Below are positions 1 to 7,056 of a stretch of 25,085 nucleotides of DNA, piece after piece. A program made the position numbers and the translations under genes. The stretch is from Moraxella caviae. GTDB lineage: Bacteria > Pseudomonadota > Gammaproteobacteria > Pseudomonadales > Moraxellaceae. The notes under the pieces are model-generated. The model was not told the DNA's origin and did no database searches. It saw only the letters and a program-made list of their open reading frames with translations. Within the stretch, counting starts at the first letter, position 1; each line of letters opens with the position of its first letter. The DNA is taken from positions 1-25,085 of the forward strand of contig NZ_MUXU01000062.1 in NCBI RefSeq assembly GCF_002014985.1. Direction: 5' to 3'.

Positions 1-16
1 TATCTAGGACAGCCCC
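1..16. mobile_element. Terminal inverted repeat of an IS1595/IS1016-like element (rest lies outside the window)
   Basis: The reverse complement of bases 1-16 reads GGGGCTGTCCTAGATA. It matches the IS end at 24969 (GGGGCTGTACTAGATTA) at nearly every position. That second end is attached to a recognisable IS1595-family transposase C-terminus, so this is most likely the outer end of a related IS copy lying to the left. Only the end is visible, so its orientation and completeness are unknown. Confidence 0.7.
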
Positions 17-49
17 TAAAATAAACTTAAAAACCAGCCATCAATTTGC

Positions 50-607
50 ATGACTTATAAGAATTTAACACATCATTTTTTAATCGCCAGTCCGCAAATG
101 CCAGACGAGCGCTTTGCCGACACTTTGGTGTACATCACACGCCACACGCCAGAAGGTGCGTGGGGGTTTGTGGTGAATGAGCCGCTAAATGCCATTTCTG
201 TGGGCGGTTTGCTTGGCGAGATGGGCATGCCAAGCTCGCAACAAGCCATGAATACGCCTGCGCTGCACGGCGGGCCTGTACGCCCTGAAGCGGGTTTTGT
301 GCTGCACACGGGCTTGCCTGATTTTGCGTCATCGTTTGCCATCGGTGAGAGCGTTTGCTTGACGACCAGCAAAGACATTTTAGAGCGTATCAGCGAAGAC
401 AGCCTTGCGCATTTTTTGGTGTGCATGGGCTTTTGTAATTGGGGCAAAGGGCAGCTGGATAAAGAAGTGGCGCAGGGCGATTGGATTGCTTGCCCAGCTG
501 ATTTGGAAATCCTATTTCGTGCGCCTTTTGAAGAGCGAATCAGCCTTGTTTATGACAAACTTGGCATCAATCCAGACTTTTTTGTCGCTACCACAGGATA
601 CGCCTAA
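50..607 (+). CDS. yqgE: YqgE/AlgH family protein (UPF0301)
   Basis: A 185-residue protein of the YqgE/AlgH (UPF0301) family, about the usual length (E. coli YqgE is about 187). The N-terminus carries the family signature: LTHHFLIASP, then a DTLVYITRH-like strand, then GAWGFVVNEP. The biochemical role of the family is not settled; AlgH was linked to alginate regulation in Pseudomonas. The stop codon overlaps the ruvX start by one base (TAATG), so the two are probably translationally coupled, and yqgE-yqgF pairing is conserved in many gammaproteobacteria. The ATG at 50 puts the signature at the expected distance from the N-terminus, but there is no clear Shine-Dalgarno. An IS end lies only 33 bp upstream, so the native promoter has probably been displaced. 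Confidence 0.93.
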   Translation: MTYKNLTHHFLIASPQMPDERFADTLVYITRHTPEGAWGFVVNEPLNAISVGGLLGEMGMPSSQQAMNTPALHGGPVRPEAGFVLHTGLPDFASSFAIGESVCLTTSKDILERISEDSLAHFLVCMGFCNWGKGQLDKEVAQGDWIACPADLEILFRAPFEERISLVYDKLGINPDFFVATTGYA

Positions 608-1086
608 TGAGTTCTCCGACTTTGGTTTTGGCGCTGGATTTTGGCGTGAAAAAAATGGGCATGGCACTGGGCAACAGCCTGACAGCGGACGCGCGCCCGT
701 TTGATATTTTGGCGATGAATAATGGGCAGCCAGATTGGGAAAATTTGCTGGGCATTATTGACACTTGGAAAATTGACGTGGTGCTGGTGGGTTTACCGCT
801 TAATATTGACGGCACGGACAGCATGATCAGTAAGCGCGCGCACAAATTCGCTCGCCGTCTGGCGCACCGCTTGGGCGAGCGTAAAAATAAAGCGCAGGTG
901 TTTTTATATGATGAGCGTCTAAGCTCGGCGCAGGCGCGGTCTGTGGCGTGGGAGCGTGGCTGGATTGACGATGAGCGCACGCCGATTGATGACATTGCAG
1001 CGTGCTTATTGATTGACGGCTATTTTTATGCACCCGAAGTGGCGCAGCGTGTCGGCAGCTACCATGATGGCGAGCATGACGACTAA
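607..1086 (+). CDS. ruvX: Putative pre-16S rRNA nuclease / Holliday junction resolvase-like protein RuvX (YqgF)
   Basis: A 159-residue RNase H-fold protein. It opens with the strand LVLALDFGVKKMG, whose Asp11 is the first catalytic acid of the fold. The VGLPLN motif follows at 61-66, then YDERLSS at 101-107 (the conserved D-E-R loop), and finally TPIDDIAACLLIDGY, where Asp128/129 supply the last acidic site. In E. coli YqgF is required for final 5' processing of 16S rRNA. The protein is slightly longer than E. coli YqgF (138), with an acidic tail ending HDGEHDD. It overlaps yqgE by one base. Confidence 0.93.
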   Translation: MSSPTLVLALDFGVKKMGMALGNSLTADARPFDILAMNNGQPDWENLLGIIDTWKIDVVLVGLPLNIDGTDSMISKRAHKFARRLAHRLGERKNKAQVFLYDERLSSAQARSVAWERGWIDDERTPIDDIAACLLIDGYFYAPEVAQRVGSYHDGEHDD

Positions 1087-1157
1087 AAGGCAGCTAAAAA
1101 GACGACTAAAACCACCAAATCTTATTTACACATTCACCCAAACCAGCGAGCCAAACC

Positions 1158-1643
1158 ATGAATCCTGCCATTATCCAGCGCATCAAAGAAGCCATCGCCC
1201 TTGCCAATCTTAGCGTGCGGCTTGGCTTGGCGGCGATTGTGTGCTTTTGTGTGTTTGGCACACTGGCAAGCCTTGCGGCGTTTAAAGACAGTGCGCTTGT
1301 GTATTACGCCTTTCATTATTTGCCTTATGCGCTGATTGCCGTCAGTATTCCCATCAGCTTGTACCATGCGTTTTTATTGGCGCGCTATCGCATCATTCAG
1401 GCAGGCATTTTAAAGACGGTGCTGGCGGTGGGCGTGGGTTTATTGATGTTTGCGCTGGCGATTTTTATTCGTCAAGGCGCTGGCGTGGTGTTTTTTATGG
1501 GGCTGTTTTTGGCGATGATTGCGTGGTTTGGCATGCCGTTTTTGTTCCGAGTAAATTTTAAGAAATTCTTAACATTTCTTGAGCAAAGCAATTTGGAAAA
1601 CCGCTCAGAAAAGTGTTCAGAAAAGCATTCAGAAAACGCCTAA
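1158..1643 (+). CDS. Small polytopic membrane protein, function unknown
   Basis: A 161-residue protein I do not recognise. It has about four hydrophobic segments: roughly residues 20-43, 53-72, 85-104 and 108-128. A short basic/amphipathic N-terminus precedes them and a hydrophilic C-terminal tail follows. The tail ends in a threefold repeat of Ser-Glu-Lys/Asn units (SEKC, SEKH, SENA), produced by a 12-bp tandem DNA repeat. It lies 71 bp after ruvX and 59 bp before tusA on the same strand, so cotranscription is plausible. ATG 1158 is the first good start; the upstream gap has no strong Shine-Dalgarno. Confidence 0.7.
   Translation: MNPAIIQRIKEAIALANLSVRLGLAAIVCFCVFGTLASLAAFKDSALVYYAFHYLPYALIAVSIPISLYHAFLLARYRIIQAGILKTVLAVGVGLLMFALAIFIRQGAGVVFFMGLFLAMIAWFGMPFLFRVNFKKFLTFLEQSNLENRSEKCSEKHSENA
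1605..1637 (+). repeat. 12-bp tandem repeat (three units) at the 3' end of the membrane protein gene
   Basis: TCAGAAAA recurs at 1605, 1617 and 1629 with an exact 12-nt period, encoding SEKC, SEKH and SENA in frame. Copy number could change without a frameshift. Short and possibly incidental. Confidence 0.6.
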
Positions 1644-1702
1644 AAATCCTTTAAAAAAATCACGCCAACTTTTAAATCTTATCCATCTTTGAGCTTAAAA
1701 AA

Positions 1703-1978
1703 ATGAGTCAAAATACCGAGCAAGCAGACAAGCAAACTTATGAACAAACACCAAATCACACTTTGGATACCAAAGGCTTGATTTGCCCAGAGCCTGTCAT
1801 GCTGCTACATAAAACCATACGCAAAGCAGCAGGTGGTGAATGCATTGAAGTGCTGGCAACTGACCCTGCCACCACAAGAGATATTCCTAATTTTTGCCGT
1901 CATTTGGGGCATACGCTAAGCCTTGAGCAGACCTTAGAAGATGGCAGTTATCGCTATCTAATTATTAAGAAAAACTAA
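1703..1978 (+). CDS. tusA: Sulfur carrier protein TusA
   Basis: A 91-residue TusA/SirA-family protein. The family signature is clear: LDTKGLICPEPVMLLHKTIR with the sulfur-accepting Cys28 in a CPxP motif, then a DPATTRDIPNFCRHLGH segment very close to E. coli TusA, and a C-terminal YRYLIIKK strand. TusA receives persulfide sulfur from the cysteine desulfurase IscS and relays it to TusBCD-E for 2-thiolation of tRNA wobble uridine, and to other sulfur pathways. It has about 20 extra polar, Gln/Thr-rich N-terminal residues compared with E. coli TusA (81). The next gene, xerD, starts 16 bp after its stop. Confidence 0.93.
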   Translation: MSQNTEQADKQTYEQTPNHTLDTKGLICPEPVMLLHKTIRKAAGGECIEVLATDPATTRDIPNFCRHLGHTLSLEQTLEDGSYRYLIIKKN

Positions 1979-1994
1979 ATAAAATAACCAAACC

Positions 1995-2927
1995 ATGAGC
2001 AAAACGCGCGCCAAAGAACCACGCCAGCCGACTATCACGCATTATGATGACGACCCTGATTTTTTGAGTGAATTTCGGGCGGCGATGCTTGCTCGTGGGC
2101 TTGCCACGCACACAAGAAACGCTTATCTTAGGGATTTGCGCGCGTGCATTGCCAGCAGCAGCACGCCTTTGACGATGTGGGCGGAAAAAGACGTGCTAAG
2201 CTGTTTGAGTGCATCGCAGCAGGCGGGCAAATCGCCACGCACGCAAGCAAGACTGCTGGCGAGTTTGCGCCAGTTTTTTTTGTGGCAAATTGAGCAAGAA
2301 ATGCGCCACGACAACCCTTGCGAGCATATCAAAAGCCCAAAATTAGGCAGCACCTTGCCCAAAAGTTTGTCCGAAACTGACATCACCAATTTGCTTGCCG
2401 CGCCTGATACGTCCACCACGCTTGGACTGCGAGATAAAGCCATGCTTGAAGTGCTATACGCTTGCGGTCTGCGTGTGTCTGAGCTTGTGGGCTTGTCTTT
2501 GGATCAAATCAATCTGAACGCTGGCTGGATTACCATCACAGGTAAAGGTAATAAAACACGACTGGTGCCATTGGGTGAATATGCCGCTGCCGCCATCAAT
2601 GATTATTTGATAAGACGTAGCGAGCTTTTGCCCAGCCAAAAAAACGACTGCCAAGCGCTGTTTTTGACGACACAAGGCGGCTACATGACACGGCATAATT
2701 TTTGGCACATGATTAAAAAATATGCGCTTGCCGCCCAGATTCACAGCGACATTTCTCCGCACACGCTGCGCCACGCATTTGCCACGCATTTGATTAACCA
2801 TGGCGCGGATTTGCGCAGTGTGCAGCTGCTTTTGGGGCATAGCAATCTGTCCACCACGCAGATTTACACCCATGTGGCGACCGCAAGATTGCAGCAACTG
2901 CACGCCACGCACCACCCTAGGGGCTAA
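1995..2927 (+). CDS. xerD: Site-specific tyrosine recombinase XerD
   Basis: A 310-residue tyrosine recombinase. Residues about 22-105 form the SAM-like core-binding domain and about 125-300 the catalytic domain. All catalytic residues are visible: Arg160 (ACGLRVSEL), Lys184 (GKGNK), His256 and Arg259 (SPHTLRH), His282 (LLGHSN) and the nucleophile Tyr291 (TTQIYTHV). The C-terminal tail RLQQLHATHHPRG matches XerD rather than XerC. With XerC it resolves chromosome dimers at dif under FtsK control. The N-terminus is about 20 residues longer than E. coli XerD (298), and a start at Met31 would be too short. It lies immediately downstream of tusA in a likely operon. Confidence 0.95.
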   Translation: MSKTRAKEPRQPTITHYDDDPDFLSEFRAAMLARGLATHTRNAYLRDLRACIASSSTPLTMWAEKDVLSCLSASQQAGKSPRTQARLLASLRQFFLWQIEQEMRHDNPCEHIKSPKLGSTLPKSLSETDITNLLAAPDTSTTLGLRDKAMLEVLYACGLRVSELVGLSLDQINLNAGWITITGKGNKTRLVPLGEYAAAAINDYLIRRSELLPSQKNDCQALFLTTQGGYMTRHNFWHMIKKYALAAQIHSDISPHTLRHAFATHLINHGADLRSVQLLLGHSNLSTTQIYTHVATARLQQLHATHHPRG

Positions 2928-2983
2928 CCTTTTTGCAAAAATTTGCACAAATGCGCAAATCACAACCATCGTGCACAAAATTT

Positions 2984-2992
2984 TGCTACAAT
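2984..2992 (+). promoter_or_regulatory. Candidate extended -10 promoter for the downstream methyltransferase gene
   Basis: TGCTACAAT is an extended -10 element (TGn followed by TACAAT) in the xerD-methyltransferase gap. No good -35 hexamer is seen 17 bp upstream, as is common for extended -10 promoters. It would give a leader of roughly 90 nt. Confidence 0.4.
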
Positions 2993-3091
2993 AGCCATCA
3001 GTATTTTAATTTCATCTGATGTGGCGTTGGTTTATCAGACTTAGCCTAAGCCATCAGATTGCAAACTTTAATTTAGAAAAACTTAATAATT

Positions 3092-3700
3092 ATGACCGAG
3101 ACCACCTTAGCTGACCTACAAAAACGTGCCAAACTTTGGCGAGAAGACATCACCTTTAGTGAAGATGTGCTTGGCAAGCCGTTTCATTTTCGCACCACTT
3201 GGGGGATTTTTAGCCCAGAAAAATTGGACGATGGCAGTTTGATGCTGCTTGATCATATTGATTTTCGTGCCGATGATTCGTCCATTGATTTGGGCTGTGG
3301 TTATGGCGTGCTTGGTATGACGGCAGCCAGAGAATGCCCAAATGGCGAGCATTTGCTGATTGACAAGGATTTTGTGGCGGTGGAATATGCCAAAATCAAC
3401 TGCAAAAACAACGGCTTAACTAACGCACAAGTACAGCTTTCTAATGGTTTTAATGACGTGGATAAGGCACGCAAATTTAGCCTTGTGATGAGTAATCTGC
3501 CTGCCAAAGTGGGCAAAGAGCAGCATTATTTGTACTTGCTGGACGCTTATGAGCGCATGGAAGTGGGCGCGCGTTTTTATGTGGTAACCATCAATGGTTT
3601 GCGCCAATTTATGAAGCGTGCGTTTACTGAAGTGTTTGGCAATGCTGATAAAGTCAAGCAAGGCAAAACCTATACCATCACCATGGCGACTAAATTATAA
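3092..3700 (+). CDS. RsmC/RlmG-like class I SAM-dependent methyltransferase
   Basis: A 202-residue methyltransferase with the MTS ('methyltransferase small') layout. The N-terminal part has FHFRTTWGIFSPEKLDDGS (loop before the core), then SAM motif I DLGCGYG at 66-72, an acidic motif II strand (LLIDKD, 88-93), and a motif IV region SNLPAKVG at 134-141. Families such as RsmC and RlmG, which modify guanine N2 in rRNA, normally carry NPP(F/Y/H) at motif IV. Here it is Asn135-Leu-Pro-Ala138, a notable variation, so the substrate (rRNA or other) is uncertain. The length matches single-domain RsmC-like proteins rather than the two-domain E. coli enzyme. It appears monocistronic. Confidence 0.8.
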   Translation: MTETTLADLQKRAKLWREDITFSEDVLGKPFHFRTTWGIFSPEKLDDGSLMLLDHIDFRADDSSIDLGCGYGVLGMTAARECPNGEHLLIDKDFVAVEYAKINCKNNGLTNAQVQLSNGFNDVDKARKFSLVMSNLPAKVGKEQHYLYLLDAYERMEVGARFYVVTINGLRQFMKRAFTEVFGNADKVKQGKTYTITMATKL

Positions 3701-3851
3701 GCGATTTGTCAGAGATTTATCTGCGATGATTTGTGGATATTGACAGTAAATTCACAATTTATTCAAGATTTTATTGTTAATTAAAACTTAATAATAATCG
3801 GCAAAACGCCAGCCAAATTTCCGCCAAACGCCAACAAACAAGGAATGAGTG

Positions 3852-5216
3852 ATGAGTTGTGATAAGAAAAGTTTGCAAAATCAGTGGCTGCGCTTATTAA
3901 GCAGTGCGCGCTTACGCCCAAAACATGGCGAAATCATCGCGCTGGACGGCAATCACGACAGCATTGATGTGCCACGCACGCCGTTTCATATGGATTATGA
4001 CCGTGTGGTGTTTTCGGAGCGGTTTCGTAGGCTCGGGCGCAAAACGCAGGTTCACCCTTTTGCGCAAAGTGATTTTACGCACAATCGCCTGACGCACAGC
4101 GTGGAAGTGGCGAGTGTTGGGCGTAGTTTGGGCAATCAGATTGGCGTGGCGTTAAAGACGCAAGGACTTTTGCCAGAGACACGCAGCATCAGCGATGTCA
4201 GCACCACCGTGCAAGTGGCGTGTTTGGCGCATGATTTGGGCAATCCGCCCTTTGGGCACGTTGGCGAAGATGCGCTCAAGGCGTGGTTTGCCAAGCCTGA
4301 GCATGGCAAATATTTACAAGAACTCACCGACAAACAGCGCGCCGACATCAGCACTTATGAAGGCAATGCGCACAGTATGCGTATCGTGGCGAGCCTTGAG
4401 ATGTATGCAGGCGCTGGCGGTATGCGGCTGACGGCGGCAAGTCTTGGTACGCTGATGAAATACCCTTGGGGCAGCGACCATGAGTTTGCCAAGGCGAAGG
4501 GCAAGTTTAATTTTTATCAAAGCGAGCTGCCTTTGGTGCAGGCGGTGGCGCATGAGCTGAATTTACCGCAGCTTGGCGAGACGCATTGGGCAAGACACCC
4601 TTTGTCTTATCTGATGGAAGCGGCAGACGACATTTGTTATGCGCTTTTGGATTTGGAAGATGCGGTGGAGCTTGAGCTGATTAGTGCGAGCGAATTTGAG
4701 ACGGTGCTGCGCCATATTTTGCCAGCCGATCATAAGGCGAAACTCAGCCAGCGCACACGCTATCGTGCCTTGCGTGGCAGTGCGATTGGCATTGCTGTAG
4801 AAGACGTGGCGCATACTTTTATGCAGCATCACGATGCGATTTTGTGCGGTGAATTTGAGTATCCTGATTTATTGTCCGCCGCCAAGCCTGCCGTACAAGA
4901 GACGCTCGCCCACGCCAAGCAAATGGCGCACGATAAAATTTTCCACCATCATTCCAAACTTGCCACCGAGATTGCCGCTTTTGGCTGTCTGGGTTCGCTG
5001 ATGGATTTACTGATTCCTACGGTGCATGAATTTGTGGTGCAGGGCAAGCCGCTGAATAAAAAGCATTTGCTGGCTTTAAAATTGATTGAGCCTGAAATCA
5101 GCGCAGACGATACTTTGTATCAGGCGTATTTAAAGGTGCTGGATTTTATTGGCGGCATGACCGATAATCGCGCGGCAACTTTAGCACGTCAATTATCTGG
5201 CGTGGGCATGCTGTGA
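3852..5216 (+). CDS. dgt: dGTP triphosphohydrolase-like HD-domain protein (Dgt family)
   Basis: A 454-residue HD-superfamily nucleotide hydrolase. The N-terminal signature RFRRLGRKTQVHPF precedes the metal-binding HD motifs: His82 in NRLTHSVEVA, His127-Asp128 in CLAHDLGNPPFGH, and a downstream Asp pair in MEAADDICYAL. Family members split dGTP (some other dNTPs) to the deoxynucleoside and triphosphate, controlling dNTP pools. In some bacteria they contribute to anti-phage defence. The ATG at 3852 is chosen over an in-frame GTG at 3849 because AAGGA (3840-3844) is 7 nt from the ATG. The gene stands alone with AT-rich gaps on both sides. Confidence 0.92.
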   Translation: MSCDKKSLQNQWLRLLSSARLRPKHGEIIALDGNHDSIDVPRTPFHMDYDRVVFSERFRRLGRKTQVHPFAQSDFTHNRLTHSVEVASVGRSLGNQIGVALKTQGLLPETRSISDVSTTVQVACLAHDLGNPPFGHVGEDALKAWFAKPEHGKYLQELTDKQRADISTYEGNAHSMRIVASLEMYAGAGGMRLTAASLGTLMKYPWGSDHEFAKAKGKFNFYQSELPLVQAVAHELNLPQLGETHWARHPLSYLMEAADDICYALLDLEDAVELELISASEFETVLRHILPADHKAKLSQRTRYRALRGSAIGIAVEDVAHTFMQHHDAILCGEFEYPDLLSAAKPAVQETLAHAKQMAHDKIFHHHSKLATEIAAFGCLGSLMDLLIPTVHEFVVQGKPLNKKHLLALKLIEPEISADDTLYQAYLKVLDFIGGMTDNRAATLARQLSGVGML

Positions 5217-5256
5217 TAAGCCAGCCAAATTTATGATGATTTATTAGAAATTCTAA

Positions 5257-5284
5257 ATAATTGTACGAAAATAATTGTACGAAA
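5257..5284. repeat. 14-bp tandem duplication in the dgt-rlmB gap
   Basis: Two adjacent exact copies of ATAATTGTACGAAA occupy 5257-5270 and 5271-5284. They may be a pair of binding sites or a small slippage duplication. No promoter could be tied to them. Confidence 0.6.
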
Positions 5285-5391
5285 ATTATTGTTGGTTGGC
5301 GTTTCGTCAGTTTCATTTATAAGCTCATCAATTCAGCCGTATTAAGCAAGTTTTATCAAGTCAAAGTTATTTTTTATCATCAGTTTAATCC

Positions 5392-6234
5392 ATGAAAACA
5401 TCAAGCAAATCCCAAAAAACGCACACTCATCACAAGCAAAAAGCCGACAAAGCCAAATCTGCACCTGTCAAAAACAAGCCAAAAACGCCACATTTTTATG
5501 GCGTGCATGCGGTGAGTGCGCTATTAAAACGCCGTCCTGAAGATGCGCTGACGCTGTTTGTGCAGCAGCGAGAAGATGCCACGCCAAGCGAGACGCACCA
5601 CGACATCATGGCGCAGGCGCAGGCGATGGGCATAAGCGTGCAAATGGCGCACAAAGACAAACTTGCGCAGCTGTGCGACAGCCATCAGCACCAAGGTGTG
5701 GTTTTGGCGGCGCGTGCCAAGCCGATGGCGGACGAATCACTGCTTGATGGTTTGCTTGATAAAGAAAATGCGCTGTTTTTGGTGCTGGACCAGATTACCG
5801 ATGCGCATAATTTGGGGGCATGCCTGCGTTCGGCTTGCGCCATGGGTGTGGATGCGGTCATTGTGCCAAAGCACCAAAGTGCGCCCATCACGCCAACGGT
5901 GGCGAAGGTGTCGGTCGGTGCTGCGGAAGTGATTGATGTGGTTGCGGTAACGAATTTGGCGCGTGCTTTGGAGCGATTAAAAGCGGCAGGCGTGTTCGTG
6001 TTTGGCACGGCATTGGACGAAAGCGCAAAGCCTTTACACGAGTGCGATTTTAGCGGCAAGGTGGCGATTATCATGGGTTCAGAAGGCGAAGGTATGCGCA
6101 GGCTGACCCAAGCGCACTGCGACACGCTGGTGTACATTCCGATGGCGGACACGCCAGACAGACCACAGAGCCTGAATGTGTCGGTGGCGACTGGCATGGT
6201 GCTGTATGAAGTGGCAAGGCAAAGAAAGGTGTGA
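5392..6234 (+). CDS. rlmB: 23S rRNA (guanosine-2'-O-)-methyltransferase RlmB (TrmH/SpoU family)
   Basis: A 280-residue SpoU-class methyltransferase. A Lys/Ser-rich extension of about 33 residues precedes the L30e-like substrate-binding domain (about 34-108, starting FYGVHAVSALL). The knotted catalytic domain (about 126-278) has motif 1 with Asn140 and Arg146 (DAHNLGACLRSA), motif 2 MGSEGEGMRR (228-237) and motif 3 SLNVSVATG (260-268). RlmB methylates the ribose of G2251 in the 23S rRNA P loop. Motif 3 is preceded by MADTPDRPQ, slightly longer than the E. coli loop. The basic leader could aid rRNA binding but may also mean the true start is a little further downstream. Confidence 0.93.
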   Translation: MKTSSKSQKTHTHHKQKADKAKSAPVKNKPKTPHFYGVHAVSALLKRRPEDALTLFVQQREDATPSETHHDIMAQAQAMGISVQMAHKDKLAQLCDSHQHQGVVLAARAKPMADESLLDGLLDKENALFLVLDQITDAHNLGACLRSACAMGVDAVIVPKHQSAPITPTVAKVSVGAAEVIDVVAVTNLARALERLKAAGVFVFGTALDESAKPLHECDFSGKVAIIMGSEGEGMRRLTQAHCDTLVYIPMADTPDRPQSLNVSVATGMVLYEVARQRKV

Positions 6235-6253
6235 TTTTGGTGTGATGGATTTG

Positions 6254-6284
6254 TACGGCATTCTTTGATGAGAAGAATGCCGTA
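6254..6284. terminator. Hairpin between convergent rlmB and XRE regulator
   Basis: A perfect 12-bp stem (TACGGCATTCTT at 6254-6265, complement at 6273-6284) with a 7-nt loop lies between two converging genes. No long T-run follows on either strand, so it is a weak or factor-assisted bidirectional terminator. Confidence 0.65.
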
Positions 6285-6295
6285 ATTGTTTGTGT

Positions 6296-6682
6296 TTATT
6301 GGTTGTTTTGCAGTGCCTTCACCAGTGATTGCAAGGTGCTGATTTGCTCGTTCTTTTGGGCAATGATTTCATCTTTATGATTTAGTATTAATTGCAATTT
6401 TTCGTTCTCTCTTGCCAGTGCTTGATCGCTGTTATAGTAGTTTGAGCTGTGCTGGCTGTTTTCACTTATTAACGTAATAGACTGACGCTCATCATTAAAT
6501 AGGTCAGTCATGCTAATCCCAAAGACTGCTGTAATCTGCTCCAATCTATCTAAACTGGGGCGACTCTCGCCACGTTCTATCTTGGCATAGCCATTCTTAG
6601 ACAGTCCTAATTGTTCTGCCATATATTCCTGCGACCACTGTTTTTGTTCTCTAAGTTTGCGAATATTATCATGTAGCGCCAT
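6296..6682 (-). CDS. XRE-family transcriptional regulator with C-terminal coiled coil
   Basis: A 128-residue protein. Residues about 5-62 form a Cro/C1-type helix-turn-helix (IRKLREQKQWSQEYMAEQLG, then LSKNGYAKIERGESRPSLDRL). A short polar linker follows, and about 86-125 has the heptad pattern of a coiled coil, probably for dimerisation. The gene is divergent from the two membrane-protein genes at 6811-7839, and a nested dyad in the 128-bp gap is its likely operator. The ATG at 6682 is preferred because GGGAG lies 8 nt upstream and residue 2 begins the HTH. An in-frame ATG at 6697 with AGGGA upstream would add MGANS. It is a probable repressor of its neighbours; the inducing signal is unknown. 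Confidence 0.82.
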   Translation of the reverse strand: MALHDNIRKLREQKQWSQEYMAEQLGLSKNGYAKIERGESRPSLDRLEQITAVFGISMTDLFNDERQSITLISENSQHSSNYYNSDQALARENEKLQLILNHKDEIIAQKNEQISTLQSLVKALQNNQ

Positions 6683-6725
6683 GGAGTTTGCTCCCATAAA
6701 GTATCCCTAAAAGTAGTCATGATAG

Positions 6726-6759
6726 CATACTTGAGATTGCTTGTGCAATATTTAGTATG
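6726..6759. promoter_or_regulatory. Nested dyad, probable XRE operator
   Basis: Two inverted repeats share one centre (6742.5): outer arms CATACT (6726-6731) and AGTATG (6754-6759), inner arms ATTGC (6736-6740) and GCAAT (6745-6749). The element sits between the divergent XRE and membrane-protein genes and covers the -35/spacer region of the rightward promoter. A further ATACT-type half-site (read on the minus strand) lies just upstream of the XRE start. Confidence 0.6.
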
Positions 6760-6768
6760 GGTTATAAT
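6741..6768 (+). promoter_or_regulatory. Promoter for the 6811-7839 membrane-protein pair
   Basis: A perfect -10 TATAAT (6763-6768) lies 43 bp before the ATG at 6811. A partial -35 TTGTGC (6741-6746) is 16 bp upstream. It overlaps the dyad at 6726-6759, consistent with repression by the divergent XRE protein. Confidence 0.55.
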
Positions 6769-6810
6769 GACCTTTTGTTGCATCAGGTGAGCGTTCCAAA
6801 GGAGAACTGT

Positions 6811-7050
6811 ATGTACAATGATGATAAACTTGGTGGCATAGCGGTAATAGCGATGATGATATCGTCATTGGTTGTATGGGTTGGCTCTGGCTGGTGGCTT
6901 TGGGAGTTAATTGAAGTAACTGGTTTTGGGCGTGGTGTGATGTGGCTTCTTGCTTGGGGCTTGGTTGGGGGTATTGCTCGAACGTTTATCGCACCGCTGA
7001 TTTCTGTAGCAATTATTGCTATTTTTGACATTTTTGTATCCAAGGAGTGA
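6811..7050 (+). CDS. Small membrane protein, function unknown
   Basis: A 79-residue very hydrophobic protein with two or three membrane segments: about residues 10-33 (Trp-rich, VVWVGSGWWLWELI), 42-56 and 59-76. I do not recognise the family. The start is set by AAAGGAG (6798-6804), 6 nt from the ATG at 6811; longer in-frame starts upstream overlap the promoter. Its stop is followed at once by the next gene, whose Shine-Dalgarno (AAGGAG) lies inside the last codons here, so the two are coupled. Small membrane proteins paired with a larger partner are common in regulated toxin-like or stress modules, but no such function can be assigned. Confidence 0.7.
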   Translation: MYNDDKLGGIAVIAMMISSLVVWVGSGWWLWELIEVTGFGRGVMWLLAWGLVGGIARTFIAPLISVAIIAIFDIFVSKE

Positions 7051-7056
7051 TTGGGC

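Noticed and set aside
1995..2927. Phage or integron integrase
   Set aside because: The C-terminal HHPRG tail, length and motif spacing match chromosomal XerD, and there is no adjacent att site or phage gene.
3740..3745. Perfect TTGACA before dgt as a promoter
   Set aside because: No convincing -10 hexamer lies 16-18 bp downstream, so I do not list it.
5685..6197. A 170-residue open frame opposite rlmB
   Set aside because: It is antisense to the conserved SpoU catalytic motifs and has no independent support.
6259..6270. GCATTCTTTGAT shared with the IS fragment near 25058
   Set aside because: A 12-base match without a terminal repeat or transposase sequence is not enough to call an IS remnant here.
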